Source: SIG459 sp045631645
GTDB lineage: Bacteria > Bacillota > Clostridia > Oscillospirales > Oscillospiraceae
NCBI GenBank assembly: GCA_045631645.1
Contig: JAZQVC010000020.1
Coordinates: forward strand, 1 to 64,000
Reading direction: 5' to 3'
Length of the DNA: 64,000 nucleotides
Part shown: piece by piece, positions 51,318-59,521 of the stretch
Numbering within the stretch: the first letter of the stretch is position 1
Layout of the letters: each line of letters begins with the position of its first letter
Position numbers and translations under genes: made by a program
Notes under the pieces: model-generated
Told to the model about the DNA's origin: nothing
Seen by the model: the letters and a program-made list of their open reading frames with translations, nothing else
Database searches by the model: none

Positions 51318-51605
51318 ATGAAATCTATTTCCAAACAGGACAGATTTATGGCGACACTGAAAGTCGGCCCCAAGGGACAGATAGTTATTCCCAAAGAAGT
51401 TCGCGATATGTTCGATATCAATCCCGGAGACAGTCTTGTTATTCTGGCAGACTCAAAGCGGGGCATTGCCCTTGAGCGCCACAGTTTCCTCACCCGCGTT
51501 GCAGATGCAATTTTTGAAGGAAAAGTGAGAGAAGAATTCCCCGACTATGACAGCGACCACAAAGATGTTTTTGCTGCCGCCATAAAGGAGCTGGAGGACG
51601 AATGA
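51318..51605 (+). CDS. AbrB/SpoVT-type DNA-binding regulator of the ABC exporter
   Basis: The 95 residues have an N-terminal swapped-hairpin AbrB domain (about 12-55), with K-V-G-P-K-G-Q-I-V-I-P-K-E-V-R and I-N-P-G-D-S-L-V-I-L, and an acidic C-terminal tail. Its last codons overlap the start of the ABC ATPase gene, so it is the first gene of a three-gene operon and most likely controls its own operon. This AbrB/ATPase/permease order is common in clostridia. Confidence 0.92.
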   Translation: MKSISKQDRFMATLKVGPKGQIVIPKEVRDMFDINPGDSLVILADSKRGIALERHSFLTRVADAIFEGKVREEFPDYDSDHKDVFAAAIKELEDE

Positions 51606-52336
51606 TGGACGCAATTAAAACTCACGCTCTAACAAAACGATATGGGGATATTTTGGCTGTTGACGCTCTCGAACTATCCATTGCCGAGGGCGAGACCTTT
51701 GCTCTTCTGGGTGTAAACGGCGCAGGCAAAACAACCGCCATAAAAATGCTATCCTGCCTCATCCGCCCCACTTCCGGCAGCGGAGAAATTATGGGACACA
51801 GCATCTGCGATGAGCCCCTTGCCGTCAAGGAACTTATTAACGTCTCCCCTCAGGAAACTGCCGTTGCCCCCAATCTCAGCGTCAGAGAAAATCTTGAGCT
51901 TATCTGCGCTCTTTACGGTTATGAGAAAAGCCGCTGCAAAGCACTTGCTCAGAAAAGCATTGAGAAATTTAATCTCGGCGAGGTTGCTTCACGCAAAGCA
52001 GCAAACCTTTCAGGCGGATGGATGCGCCGCCTTTCCATTGCCATGGCTCTTATCACCGAACCTAAAATTCTTTTCCTTGATGAGCCCACCCTAGGTCTTG
52101 ACGTGCTCGCAAGGCGTGAGCTTTGGGAGCTTATCGAAAGCCTGAAGGGCAAAATAACTATAATCCTCACCACCCATTATCTTGAAGAGGCGGAAGCTCT
52201 TTCCGACCGCATCGGCATTATGGTGGCAGGTCGTCTTGTCGCCCTCGGCAGCGCCGATGAGCTTAAAGCCCAAAGCGGCAAAGATAATTTTGAAGATGCT
52301 TTTGTTGCTCTTTGCAAGGGAGGTGCCGCAAAATGA
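51605..52336 (+). CDS. ABC transporter ATPase (multidrug-export type)
   Basis: The 243 residues form a DrrA/CcmA-type ATPase: Walker A G-V-N-G-A-G-K-T-T, signature L-S-G-G-W-M-R-R and Walker B I-L-F-L-D-E-P-T-L-G. The signature carries a tryptophan where Q is usual. ATG codons exist at 51602 and 51605; the second is better spaced from GGAGG. It is flanked in the operon by the AbrB-like regulator and an ABC-2 permease, so an exporter of drugs or lipids is likely, with the cargo unknown. Confidence 0.94.
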   Translation: MDAIKTHALTKRYGDILAVDALELSIAEGETFALLGVNGAGKTTAIKMLSCLIRPTSGSGEIMGHSICDEPLAVKELINVSPQETAVAPNLSVRENLELICALYGYEKSRCKALAQKSIEKFNLGEVASRKAANLSGGWMRRLSIAMALITEPKILFLDEPTLGLDVLARRELWELIESLKGKITIILTTHYLEEAEALSDRIGIMVAGRLVALGSADELKAQSGKDNFEDAFVALCKGGAAK

Positions 52337-53070
52337 AAGCTCTCGGTTTTGCAGGGAGAAACGCAAAGGAAATGCTCCGCGACAAGCTGACCCTCATTTT
52401 CGGCATCGGATTCCCTGTGGTGCTCATGCTCCTTTTAAGCCTCATACAGTCCAACATCCCTGTTGATCTTTTCGTGATCGACCATCTCAGCCCGGGAATT
52501 GTTGTTTTCGGCTACAGCTTCATAGCTCTTTTCTCCGGTCTTGTAATTGCCAAGGATCGCTCCGGCTCTTTTATGCTCCGTCTTCTCACCTCCCCCATGA
52601 AGGCATCAGACTTCATTCTGGGCTATACGCTGCCTCTTATACCCATGTTTCTTGTCCAGAGCGTTTTCTGCTTTATTGTTGCCTTCTTTCTTGGGCTCGA
52701 CATAAGTTTCAAGGTTCTTTTGTGCATCGTTGTTCTCATTCCCGCAGGAATGATATTCGTTTCACTGGGTCTTATCTGCGGCTGCATTTTTAACGATAAG
52801 CAGGTTGGGGGAATTTGCGGCGCACTTCTGACAAATGTGTCCGCATGGCTTTCCGGCACCTGGTTTGACCTGAAGCTTGTGGGCGGTGTGTTTGAGGACC
52901 TCGCCATGGTTTTGCCCTTCGCCCGCGCTGTTGAAGCTGGGCGCGCCGCTCTTGCAGGCAATTATGGAGAGATAATGCCTCATCTTGTCTGGGTCATAGG
53001 CTGGGCAGTACTGCTTTACGTCCTTGCTGTTATTGTGTTTACAGGCAAGATGCGCAGCGACAAAAAATAA
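52333..53070 (+). CDS. ABC-2 type permease
   Basis: The 245 residues have six hydrophobic segments in the ABC-2 layout: an N-terminal amphipathic helix, a first membrane segment, an extracellular loop (D-L-F-V-I-D-H-L-S-P-G-I) and a cluster of membrane segments. The start overlaps the ATPase stop (ATGA), preceded by GGGAGG. It is the membrane half of the exporter encoded with the preceding ATPase. Confidence 0.9.
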   Translation: MKALGFAGRNAKEMLRDKLTLIFGIGFPVVLMLLLSLIQSNIPVDLFVIDHLSPGIVVFGYSFIALFSGLVIAKDRSGSFMLRLLTSPMKASDFILGYTLPLIPMFLVQSVFCFIVAFFLGLDISFKVLLCIVVLIPAGMIFVSLGLICGCIFNDKQVGGICGALLTNVSAWLSGTWFDLKLVGGVFEDLAMVLPFARAVEAGRAALAGNYGEIMPHLVWVIGWAVLLYVLAVIVFTGKMRSDKK

Positions 53071-53103
53071 AAAAATCCTCCGTTTTAATAACGGAGGATT
53101 TTT
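53071..53103. terminator. Bidirectional terminator
   Basis: A perfect 14-base-pair stem (53071-53084 with 53090-53103) with A/T runs on both sides, between the exporter operon and the convergent kinase gene. Confidence 0.9.
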
Positions 53104-53110
53104 ATTTGGC

Positions 53111-53944
53111 TCACTTTTTAAGTTTTTTCACAAGATAGGGTATGCACTGCTCAAAATCAACGCCATACCACTTTTCCTTACCGTTTCCGAGAGTTACGCG
53201 GATGCACTCGGCAGTATAATCCGCAGCAACAGCAACGGCTTCAGCACGGCTGCAGCCATTCATAAGCGCGCCCACAAAAGTGGAGGAGAAAATGTCTCCT
53301 GTGCCGTGGTAGCTCACAGGAAGCTTCTCGTGGCAATAATAGCAAAACTCTTCCTTTTCACTGTTATAGCTCATAACGCCTGTTTTGCCCTCTTCGAAGC
53401 TCACGCCCGTAAGGATAACATTTTTAGCGCCCTTTGCGGCAAGAGCAAGGATTAGAGCTCGAACATATTCCTCATCGTAGCACTCTTTATACTCGCTGCC
53501 CGTCATAAAAGCGGCTTCAGTTATATTGGGCAGAACGAAATCAGCATTGGCGCAAAGCTCAGCCATTTTCAAAGCAAAAGCCTCATCAAAGGCGGGGTAG
53601 AGCTTTCCGTTATCTGCCATAGCAGGATCAACGCAGATAAGAGAGCCCTTTGCCTTCATTTTTTCAAAAACTCCGCTGACGATTTCTATCTGCTCGAAAG
53701 AGCCAAGATATCCGGTGTAAACTGCGTCAAAGACTATGTTCTCATTCTCCCAATGATCAACAACAGGATCTATCTCCGACGTAAGATCATGGAAGGTGAA
53801 ATTTTTGAACATGGTATGGGTGCTCAGCACAGCCGTGGGGATAATTGCGCACTCCACGCCCATTGCGGAAACAATGGGAAGAGCCACGGTAAGAGAGCAC
53901 TTGCCCAAGCAGGATATATCCTGAATAGTTACAATTCTTTTCAT
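53111..53944 (-). CDS. pdxY: Pyridoxal/pyridoxamine kinase
   Basis: The 277 residues form a ribokinase-fold vitamin B6 kinase of the PdxK/PdxY type. It phosphorylates pyridoxal, pyridoxamine or pyridoxine to give PLP by salvage. Marks are I-Q-D-I-S-C-L-G-K-C-S-L-T near the start, D-P-A-M-A-D-N-G-K-L-Y in the middle and the anion-hole motif H-G-T-G-D-I-F-S-S at about 222. The gene faces away from a PdxR-like MocR regulator, 107 bases distant. That arrangement strongly supports B6 salvage as its role. Confidence 0.93.
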   Translation of the reverse strand: MKRIVTIQDISCLGKCSLTVALPIVSAMGVECAIIPTAVLSTHTMFKNFTFHDLTSEIDPVVDHWENENIVFDAVYTGYLGSFEQIEIVSGVFEKMKAKGSLICVDPAMADNGKLYPAFDEAFALKMAELCANADFVLPNITEAAFMTGSEYKECYDEEYVRALILALAAKGAKNVILTGVSFEEGKTGVMSYNSEKEEFCYYCHEKLPVSYHGTGDIFSSTFVGALMNGCSRAEAVAVAADYTAECIRVTLGNGKEKWYGVDFEQCIPYLVKKLKK

Positions 53945-54051
53945 TGCAAAGACCTCTTTACAAATTTTATTTCCCTTATTATACTATATTCTGACCTTAT
54001 TGAAATAATCAATTTTTGATAGTTTGATATATCCAGATAGGAGAATTTGCT

Positions 54052-55446
54052 ATGCTCACTTACTCCTTTGAAAATCGGGGCAGCGACAGCCTTTACGAGC
54101 ATCTTTACAAGCAGATAAAGTCTGATATCCTTGAGTTTCGCCTTGCTCCCAATGAAAAGCTGCCATCCAAACGCGCCCTTGCAAAACACCTTAATATAAG
54201 CGTGATAACTGTTGAAGGGGCTTATAATCAGCTTTTGGCGGAGGGATATATATATTCTCAGCCCAAAAGCGGCTATTATGTGTCCCCACTGGTCAGTTCC
54301 CCTTCCCCCATCCGCGAACAAAGCCACTTGGAAAGCAGGGAAAGTTCCTATGAGCTTTTCGCTGATTTCACCGGCGCTCACAGCGAGAAAAACGCCTTTC
54401 CCTTTAATACCTGGGCGAGAATTATGAGGGAAACAATGTCAGATTCCCCAGAAAAGCTTATGGTCAGATCCCCCTCCGCAGGAGTTTGGGGGCTTAGGGA
54501 TGCCATTGCTAAGCATCTTCATTCCTTCCGAGGCATGGATGTGAGCCCCGAACAAATAATCATAGGTGCCGGCACTGAGTATCTCTACTCTCTCATAATC
54601 CAACTTTTGGGCAGGGACAGATGCTATGCCGTCGAAGACCCCGGCTACGGAAAGATAAGCCGCATTTATGAAGCCAACGAGGTTGAATGCGCTTTCATCC
54701 CCCTTGACGCACAGGGCATTTACCCTGTCGCATTAACGGAAAGCGGCGCTGATGTGCTTCACATTTCCCCTTCTCACCATTTCCCCAGCGGCACCGTCAC
54801 TCCTGTCAGCCGCCGTTATGAGCTTTTAAGCTGGGCATGCTCCTCAAAGCGCAGATATATAATCGAGGACGACTATGACAGCGAATTCCGCCTTTTAGGA
54901 AAGCCAATTCCTCCCCTTAAAAGCATTGACGTTCTTGGAAAGGTTATATATATGAACACCTTTTCCAAAAGTCTCAGTTCCACCATACGCATCAGCTATA
55001 TGGTTTTGCCGCAGGCACTCATGGAGGAGTATAACAACCGGCTCAGTTTTTATTCCTGCACTGTCTCCAACTTCGACCAATATACTCTTGCCGCCTTTAT
55101 AAGAAGCGGACAGCTTGAAAAGCACATAAACCGCATGCGCAGTCTTTACCGCAGCCGCCGTGACGCCCTCATCGACTGCATAAAAGCTCAGGATAAATTC
55201 CCCCTTGTGAAAATCAAAGAAGAAGACGCGGGGCTCCATTTTCTCCTTGAGCTTGAAACTCCCCTCAGTGACGAAGAGATCGTTCGTCGCTGCGCGCAGG
55301 CAGGACTTCGGGTCAGCTGTCTTAGCGAATATTACCGAAACGCGGAAGCCGCCCCTTCCCACACCCTTCTCATCAATTATTCCTCTTTGGACTCAGAAAA
55401 AATACCCGAAGCAGTGGGAAAGCTTTTCAAAAGCATTTGGACTTGA
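54052..55446 (+). CDS. pdxR: MocR/PdxR-type regulator (GntR helix-turn-helix plus aminotransferase-like domain)
   Basis: The 464 residues have an N-terminal GntR winged helix-turn-helix (about 8-80: L-P-S-K-R-A-L-A-K-H-L, then G-Y-Y-V) and a fold-type I aminotransferase-like domain. K306 in T-F-S-K-S-L-S-S-T is placed to bind PLP. PdxR proteins sense PLP and control vitamin B6 genes. It is divergent from a pyridoxal kinase gene, so it probably regulates that gene and itself from the 107-base shared region. The symbol is assigned by context. Confidence 0.88.
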   Translation: MLTYSFENRGSDSLYEHLYKQIKSDILEFRLAPNEKLPSKRALAKHLNISVITVEGAYNQLLAEGYIYSQPKSGYYVSPLVSSPSPIREQSHLESRESSYELFADFTGAHSEKNAFPFNTWARIMRETMSDSPEKLMVRSPSAGVWGLRDAIAKHLHSFRGMDVSPEQIIIGAGTEYLYSLIIQLLGRDRCYAVEDPGYGKISRIYEANEVECAFIPLDAQGIYPVALTESGADVLHISPSHHFPSGTVTPVSRRYELLSWACSSKRRYIIEDDYDSEFRLLGKPIPPLKSIDVLGKVIYMNTFSKSLSSTIRISYMVLPQALMEEYNNRLSFYSCTVSNFDQYTLAAFIRSGQLEKHINRMRSLYRSRRDALIDCIKAQDKFPLVKIKEEDAGLHFLLELETPLSDEEIVRRCAQAGLRVSCLSEYYRNAEAAPSHTLLINYSSLDSEKIPEAVGKLFKSIWT

Positions 55447-55508
55447 AAAAAATGTAAATCAGTATTAAAATTCACTTTGCACTCTCAAACCGAAAAGGAA
55501 CTACAAAT

Positions 55509-57662
55509 ATGGAATCTATAGTTAAAATACTCTCCTCCGAGCTTAACACTCCCGAGAAATTTATCGAAAATGTTGTCGCCCTCATTGACGAGGGAAACAC
55601 AATTCCTTTTATAGCACGCTACCGCAAGGAGCTTCACGGAGGAATGGACGACACCGCGCTGCGCACCCTTGAAGACCGCCTTGGATATCTTCGCAATCTG
55701 GAAAAGCGCAGAGAGGAAGTTAAGTCCTCCATAGCCGCTCAGGAAAAACTCACCGACGAGCTCTCCTCCGCCATTGATAACGCAAGCACCCTTGCGGAAA
55801 TCGAGGATATTTATCGCCCCTTCCGCCCCAAGCGCCGCACCCGCGCAACCATGGCAAAGGAAAAAGGCCTGGAAGGTCTCGCAACCACACTTCTGGAGCA
55901 GAGCCGTGACTGCCCCGCTCCCGCAGAGTTAGCGTTGGATTATGTAAACACCGACCTTGGCGTTGAAAGCGTTGAGGATGCCCTTGCCGGCGCTTCCGAT
56001 ATTATCGCCGAAATAGTCTCCGATTCCCCTGAATCCAGAAAACTCCTCCGCGAAAGCCTTATGCGTCAGGCAGAGCTTAAGGTCAGCGCAGCCAAAGAGG
56101 AAGACAGTGTATACCGTCTCTACTATGACTTCTCCCATAAATTATGTAAACTTCAGGGACATCAGGTGCTGGCAGTTAACCGCGGCGAAAAGGAAGAATT
56201 TTTGAAGGTTGCAGTTGCCGTTGAGGATGCCGCCGTTTTGCCCGGTCTTGTCCGTCTTTTTGTCATCCCCGGCAGACCCTCTTCTGATTTTGTACGCTCC
56301 GCAGTTGAGGATAGCTATTCCCGACTTCTCTTCCCCGCCGTTGAGCGCGAGATAAGAACAAGCCTCACCGACGATGCCTGTGAGGGCGCGATCCGCAATT
56401 TCGCATTGAACCTCAAGCCCCTGCTTATGCAGCCTCCCGTAAAGAACAAGGTTACTATGGGCTATGACCCCGGTTATCGCAACGGCTGCAAAATTGCTGT
56501 TGTCGACGGCACGGGCAAGGTTCTGGATACCGCCGTTATTTATCCCACCCAGCCCTTTAACAAGGTTGCGGAAGCCAAGTCCACCCTCAGCCGTCTTATC
56601 CGCAAGCACGGCATTGAGAACATTGCTATAGGTAACGGCACTGCCTCCCGCGAGTCCGAAAAACTTGTTGCCGAGCTTTTGCGCGATCATCCCGGCGTAA
56701 GCTATATGGTTGTCAATGAAGCGGGTGCTTCCGTATACTCCGCCAGCAAGCTGGCCGCCGAGGAGTTCCCCGAGTATGACGTAAACCTCCGCTCCGCTGT
56801 TTCCATTGCCCGCAGACTTCAGGATCCCCTTGCTGAGCTTGTTAAAATCGAGCCCAGGGCAATAGGCGTCGGACAGTATCAGCACGATATGCCTCAGACC
56901 CGACTCAGCGAAACTCTGGGCGGCGTTGTTGAGGACTGCGTTAACTCTGTCGGTGCAGATTTGAACACCGCATCCCCCTCTCTGCTCAGCTATATCGCAG
57001 GTCTCAACAAGACCACCGCCAAAAACATTGTAAGTTATCGCGAAGAAAACGGTGCATTCCGTTCCCGTAAGGAGCTGCTCAAAGTTCCCAAACTTGGTCC
57101 CAAGGCATTCCAGCAGTGCGCCGGCTTCCTCCGCGTTGCGGAAAGCAAGCAGGCTCTTGATAATACCGCCGTTCATCCCGAAAGCTACGAGGCCGCAGAA
57201 ATTCTCCTCAAAGAGTGCGGCTACAGCCTTGCCGAACTTTCCAAGGGTTCTCTCAATGACCTTGAAGCAAAGGTGAAGGAAATCGGCATCGAAGTTCTTG
57301 CCGAAAAATGCGGCGTCGGCACCCCCACCCTTAAGGACATCATCGGCGAGCTTCTCAAGCCCGGCCGCGATCCCCGCGACGAGCTGCCTCCCCCCATCAT
57401 GAGAAGCGGCGAGGTTATGGAGATAAAGGATCTGAAGCCCGGTATGATACTTGTGGGCACTGTCCGCAACGTTATAGACTTCGGCGCATTTGTGGATATC
57501 GGCGTTCACAGAGACGGTCTTGTCCACATCTCAGAAATTGCCAACAAATTTATTCGCCACCCCAGCGAAATTCTTAGCGTCGGCGACGTTGTCAAGGTAA
57601 TGGTGCTTGAGGCGGACGCAAAGAAGGGTAGAATCAACCTCTCCATCAAGCAGGCAAAATAA
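55509..57662 (+). CDS. tex: Tex, S1-domain RNA-binding transcription accessory protein
   Basis: The 717 residues match Tex, a conserved nucleic-acid-binding protein that affects transcription and toxin expression. The N-terminal Tex helical domain, YqgF-like fold (M-G-Y-D-P-G-Y-R-N-G-C-K near 318), helix-hairpin-helix region (L-N-T-A-S-P-S-L-L, then F-R-S-R-K-E-L-L) and terminal S1 domain (G-T-V-R-N-V-I-D-F-G-A-F-V-D-I-G) are all present in normal order. It lies 62 bases after the PdxR-like gene. A strong terminator follows. Confidence 0.97.
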   Translation: MESIVKILSSELNTPEKFIENVVALIDEGNTIPFIARYRKELHGGMDDTALRTLEDRLGYLRNLEKRREEVKSSIAAQEKLTDELSSAIDNASTLAEIEDIYRPFRPKRRTRATMAKEKGLEGLATTLLEQSRDCPAPAELALDYVNTDLGVESVEDALAGASDIIAEIVSDSPESRKLLRESLMRQAELKVSAAKEEDSVYRLYYDFSHKLCKLQGHQVLAVNRGEKEEFLKVAVAVEDAAVLPGLVRLFVIPGRPSSDFVRSAVEDSYSRLLFPAVEREIRTSLTDDACEGAIRNFALNLKPLLMQPPVKNKVTMGYDPGYRNGCKIAVVDGTGKVLDTAVIYPTQPFNKVAEAKSTLSRLIRKHGIENIAIGNGTASRESEKLVAELLRDHPGVSYMVVNEAGASVYSASKLAAEEFPEYDVNLRSAVSIARRLQDPLAELVKIEPRAIGVGQYQHDMPQTRLSETLGGVVEDCVNSVGADLNTASPSLLSYIAGLNKTTAKNIVSYREENGAFRSRKELLKVPKLGPKAFQQCAGFLRVAESKQALDNTAVHPESYEAAEILLKECGYSLAELSKGSLNDLEAKVKEIGIEVLAEKCGVGTPTLKDIIGELLKPGRDPRDELPPPIMRSGEVMEIKDLKPGMILVGTVRNVIDFGAFVDIGVHRDGLVHISEIANKFIRHPSEILSVGDVVKVMVLEADAKKGRINLSIKQAK

Positions 57663-57666
57663 AAAC

Positions 57667-57698
57667 AAAAAGGAAGTGTCCGAAGACACTTCCTTTTT
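57667..57698. terminator. Bidirectional terminator
   Basis: A perfect 14-base-pair stem (57667-57680 with 57685-57698) and a T run, between tex and the convergent FliB-like gene. Confidence 0.9.
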
Positions 57699-58618
57699 TA
57701 TATCAACTCATCAAATATCATCTCAAGGTTTTCATCGGAATACTCTATCTCCGAGGAATACATTCGGGCATATTCAACGATTGTTTCCAGTTCTCCCTTA
57801 CCACCATGGGCGAGGCAGAGTGCGGCAATAATGCGGCAGCTGAGGGCGGCAAAAGCGGCTTTGGAGACTATGTCTCCGTCATCAAGGGCAGAGAAAAAAT
57901 GGCGGTAAATAAAATAGTTGAATAGATTTGTAAATTCACTGCTGTGGGAGTGCATCATTGTTTCAACATCTGCCTCGCTATACTCGGCATATACAAGGCG
58001 CTCCAGACAATCCGTCCAACTTTCATCAAGGCGCTCAAGCTTAAGAAGGAACTTTGCCCATTTGCGGATATCAAAATCCGTATCTTCCGCACCGCAAAGA
58101 GAAAGCACCTTCTCCATGCGTCGGCAGAGAGGGTTCTCCTCCCCCATCATTTCAAAAATCTCCTCACGGATATCCATAAGGGCATCTTCATCGGCGGTAT
58201 AAGTTCCCTCGCCTTCCTCTACCAAGGAGAAAGGCTCTTTGCGACCTATTATCAGCCTGCCTGCCTCCTCACAGCAAAGGCCGAGACCAATCTCCGTTCT
58301 CTCGCTGAGATATGTGCGAAAACGGGGGTGGTCGGTGCATATCTGGCAAATTGCGTCCTCACCCAGTTCCAGAATAATCTCACAGAGATTATTCTCATTG
58401 AGGAAGGGGCAGCGCTCGTTTTCGGCAAGGATAAAGTGGGGCTCTTCTCCCCAGTTTATGCACTTTCGCAGCTTATCACCAAGCTCGCCCGAGACGGACT
58501 TAAACCGCTCCGCGCTTTCCTCGTCAATATCGATCTCCCAGCCGATGCAGCAGCTATGGCGGCATTGAGAAGCTATACATTTGAAATCTTTATAATATTC
58601 GGGGTATACTTCTATCAT
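57698..58618 (-). CDS. FliB-like flagellin lysine-N-methylase family protein
   Basis: The 306 residues begin M-I-E-V-Y-P-E-Y-Y and have the cysteine cluster C14-x4-C19-x3-C-C-I-G-W-E-I-D, then C-P-F-L-N-E-N-N-L-C and C-Q-I-C-x-D-H-P-R-F, all typical of FliB. In Salmonella FliB methylates flagellin lysines, a reaction now thought to need radical SAM-like metal chemistry. The gene has no flagellar neighbours here. Such proteins are widespread in non-motile clostridia, so the true substrate may be another protein. The ATG at 58618 follows GAGGAG; the longer frame upstream overlaps a promoter region. Confidence 0.85.
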   Translation of the reverse strand: MIEVYPEYYKDFKCIASQCRHSCCIGWEIDIDEESAERFKSVSGELGDKLRKCINWGEEPHFILAENERCPFLNENNLCEIILELGEDAICQICTDHPRFRTYLSERTEIGLGLCCEEAGRLIIGRKEPFSLVEEGEGTYTADEDALMDIREEIFEMMGEENPLCRRMEKVLSLCGAEDTDFDIRKWAKFLLKLERLDESWTDCLERLVYAEYSEADVETMMHSHSSEFTNLFNYFIYRHFFSALDDGDIVSKAAFAALSCRIIAALCLAHGGKGELETIVEYARMYSSEIEYSDENLEMIFDELI

Positions 58619-58742
58619 AGCGTATCTCCTCACTATTGATGAGATAATTATATCCCCAGTGGGAAAATGGCGCAATAGTGTCTTGAATTTTGCAGTCACA
58701 AAAGATAAAATAATGAAAAAGCGAAGGGAGAAATAGATATAA

Positions 58743-59348
58743 ATGAAAGTTCTCATGATAAACGGAAGTCCCAACAAGGAAGGCTGCACCTATGCCGCTC
58801 TCAAGGAGGTTGCAGGTGCTCTTGCCGCCGAGGGAATTGACAGCGAAATCGTATGGCTTGGCAACGGTCCTGTGCGCGACTGCATCGGTTGCGGAGCCTG
58901 CCGCAAAACCCAAAACTGCGTTTTTGATGACGACAATCTCAGCGCTCTCAAGGCAAAATGTGCCGAGGCTGACGGCTTTATCTTCGGTTCTCCCGTATAC
59001 TATGCCCACCCCAGCGGACGCATTCTCTCCGTCCTTGACCGTCTTTTCTTCTCCGGCGGAAATGCCTTCAAAGGTAAGCCCGGCGCCGCCGTTGTCTCCG
59101 CCCGCAGAGCAGGAACAACCGCCAGCATCGATGTGCTGAACAAATATTTCTCCATCAGCCAGATGCCCATCATCGGCTCCAGCTACTGGAATATGATTCA
59201 CGGATTGAAAGCCGGCGACGTTGCCGCCGATGCCGAAGGATTGCAGACTATGCGCAATCTGGGCCGCAATATGGCCGCTTATCTCAAGGGAGAAGCTATC
59301 CCCGCGCTGAACAACGAATACGGCGCCTGGACCTGCTTCGTCAGATAA
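58743..59348 (+). CDS. NADPH-dependent FMN reductase/flavodoxin-like protein with Cys motif
   Basis: The 201 residues form a flavodoxin-fold FMN protein: I-N-G-S-P-N-K-E-G near the N-terminus binds FMN phosphate, and F-G-S-P-V-Y-Y lies in the second loop. An insert C-I-G-C-G-A-C-R-K-T-Q-N-C near 47-59 adds four cysteines, as in the iron-sulfur flavoprotein-like branch of clostridial reductases. It probably moves electrons or reduces small quinone- or azo-type compounds. It stands alone behind a weak AGGGAG ribosome site and ends at a terminator. Confidence 0.9.
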   Translation: MKVLMINGSPNKEGCTYAALKEVAGALAAEGIDSEIVWLGNGPVRDCIGCGACRKTQNCVFDDDNLSALKAKCAEADGFIFGSPVYYAHPSGRILSVLDRLFFSGGNAFKGKPGAAVVSARRAGTTASIDVLNKYFSISQMPIIGSSYWNMIHGLKAGDVAADAEGLQTMRNLGRNMAAYLKGEAIPALNNEYGAWTCFVR

Positions 59349-59365
59349 ACTTTGTTACAAAACAT

Positions 59366-59395
59366 AAAATCTCCCACAGAAAGTTGGGAGATTTT
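59366..59395 (+). terminator. Intrinsic terminator after the flavoprotein gene
   Basis: An 11-base-pair stem (59366-59376 with 59385-59395) followed by a T run. Confidence 0.85.
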
Positions 59396-59454
59396 TGCTT
59401 TTTTGTCTTAAAATGCATTTTTAATAAGTTAAATTTTTCACTTCTCTAAACATG

Positions 59455-59483
59455 TTGACTAATTCCACCCTTAATGATAAAGT
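59455..59483 (+). promoter_or_regulatory. Putative sigma-A promoter of the radical SAM gene
   Basis: TTGACT (59455-59460), a 17-base spacer and TAAAGT (59478-59483), 38 bases before the ATG. Confidence 0.6.
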
Positions 59484-59490
59484 TATAGTG

Positions 59491-59500
59491 TTCGACAAAA
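59491..59500 (-). promoter_or_regulatory. Putative 0A box at the radical SAM promoter
   Basis: The minus strand reads TTTTGTCGAA, a close match to the 0A-box consensus. It begins eight bases after the -10 region, so Spo0A bound here would block transcription start. Confidence 0.5.
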
Positions 59501-59521
59501 ATTAACTCGGAGAGAATATAA

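Noticed and set aside
56142..57527. A 461-codon minus-strand frame inside tex
   Set aside because: It is fully antisense to the conserved tex gene. Tex uses few codons whose complement is a stop, which leaves long empty antisense frames. The same applies to the frames opposite GH3 (29324-30712), the RACE-like gene (45438-46685), pepF (19380-20552) and the ATP-grasp gene (38052-39236).
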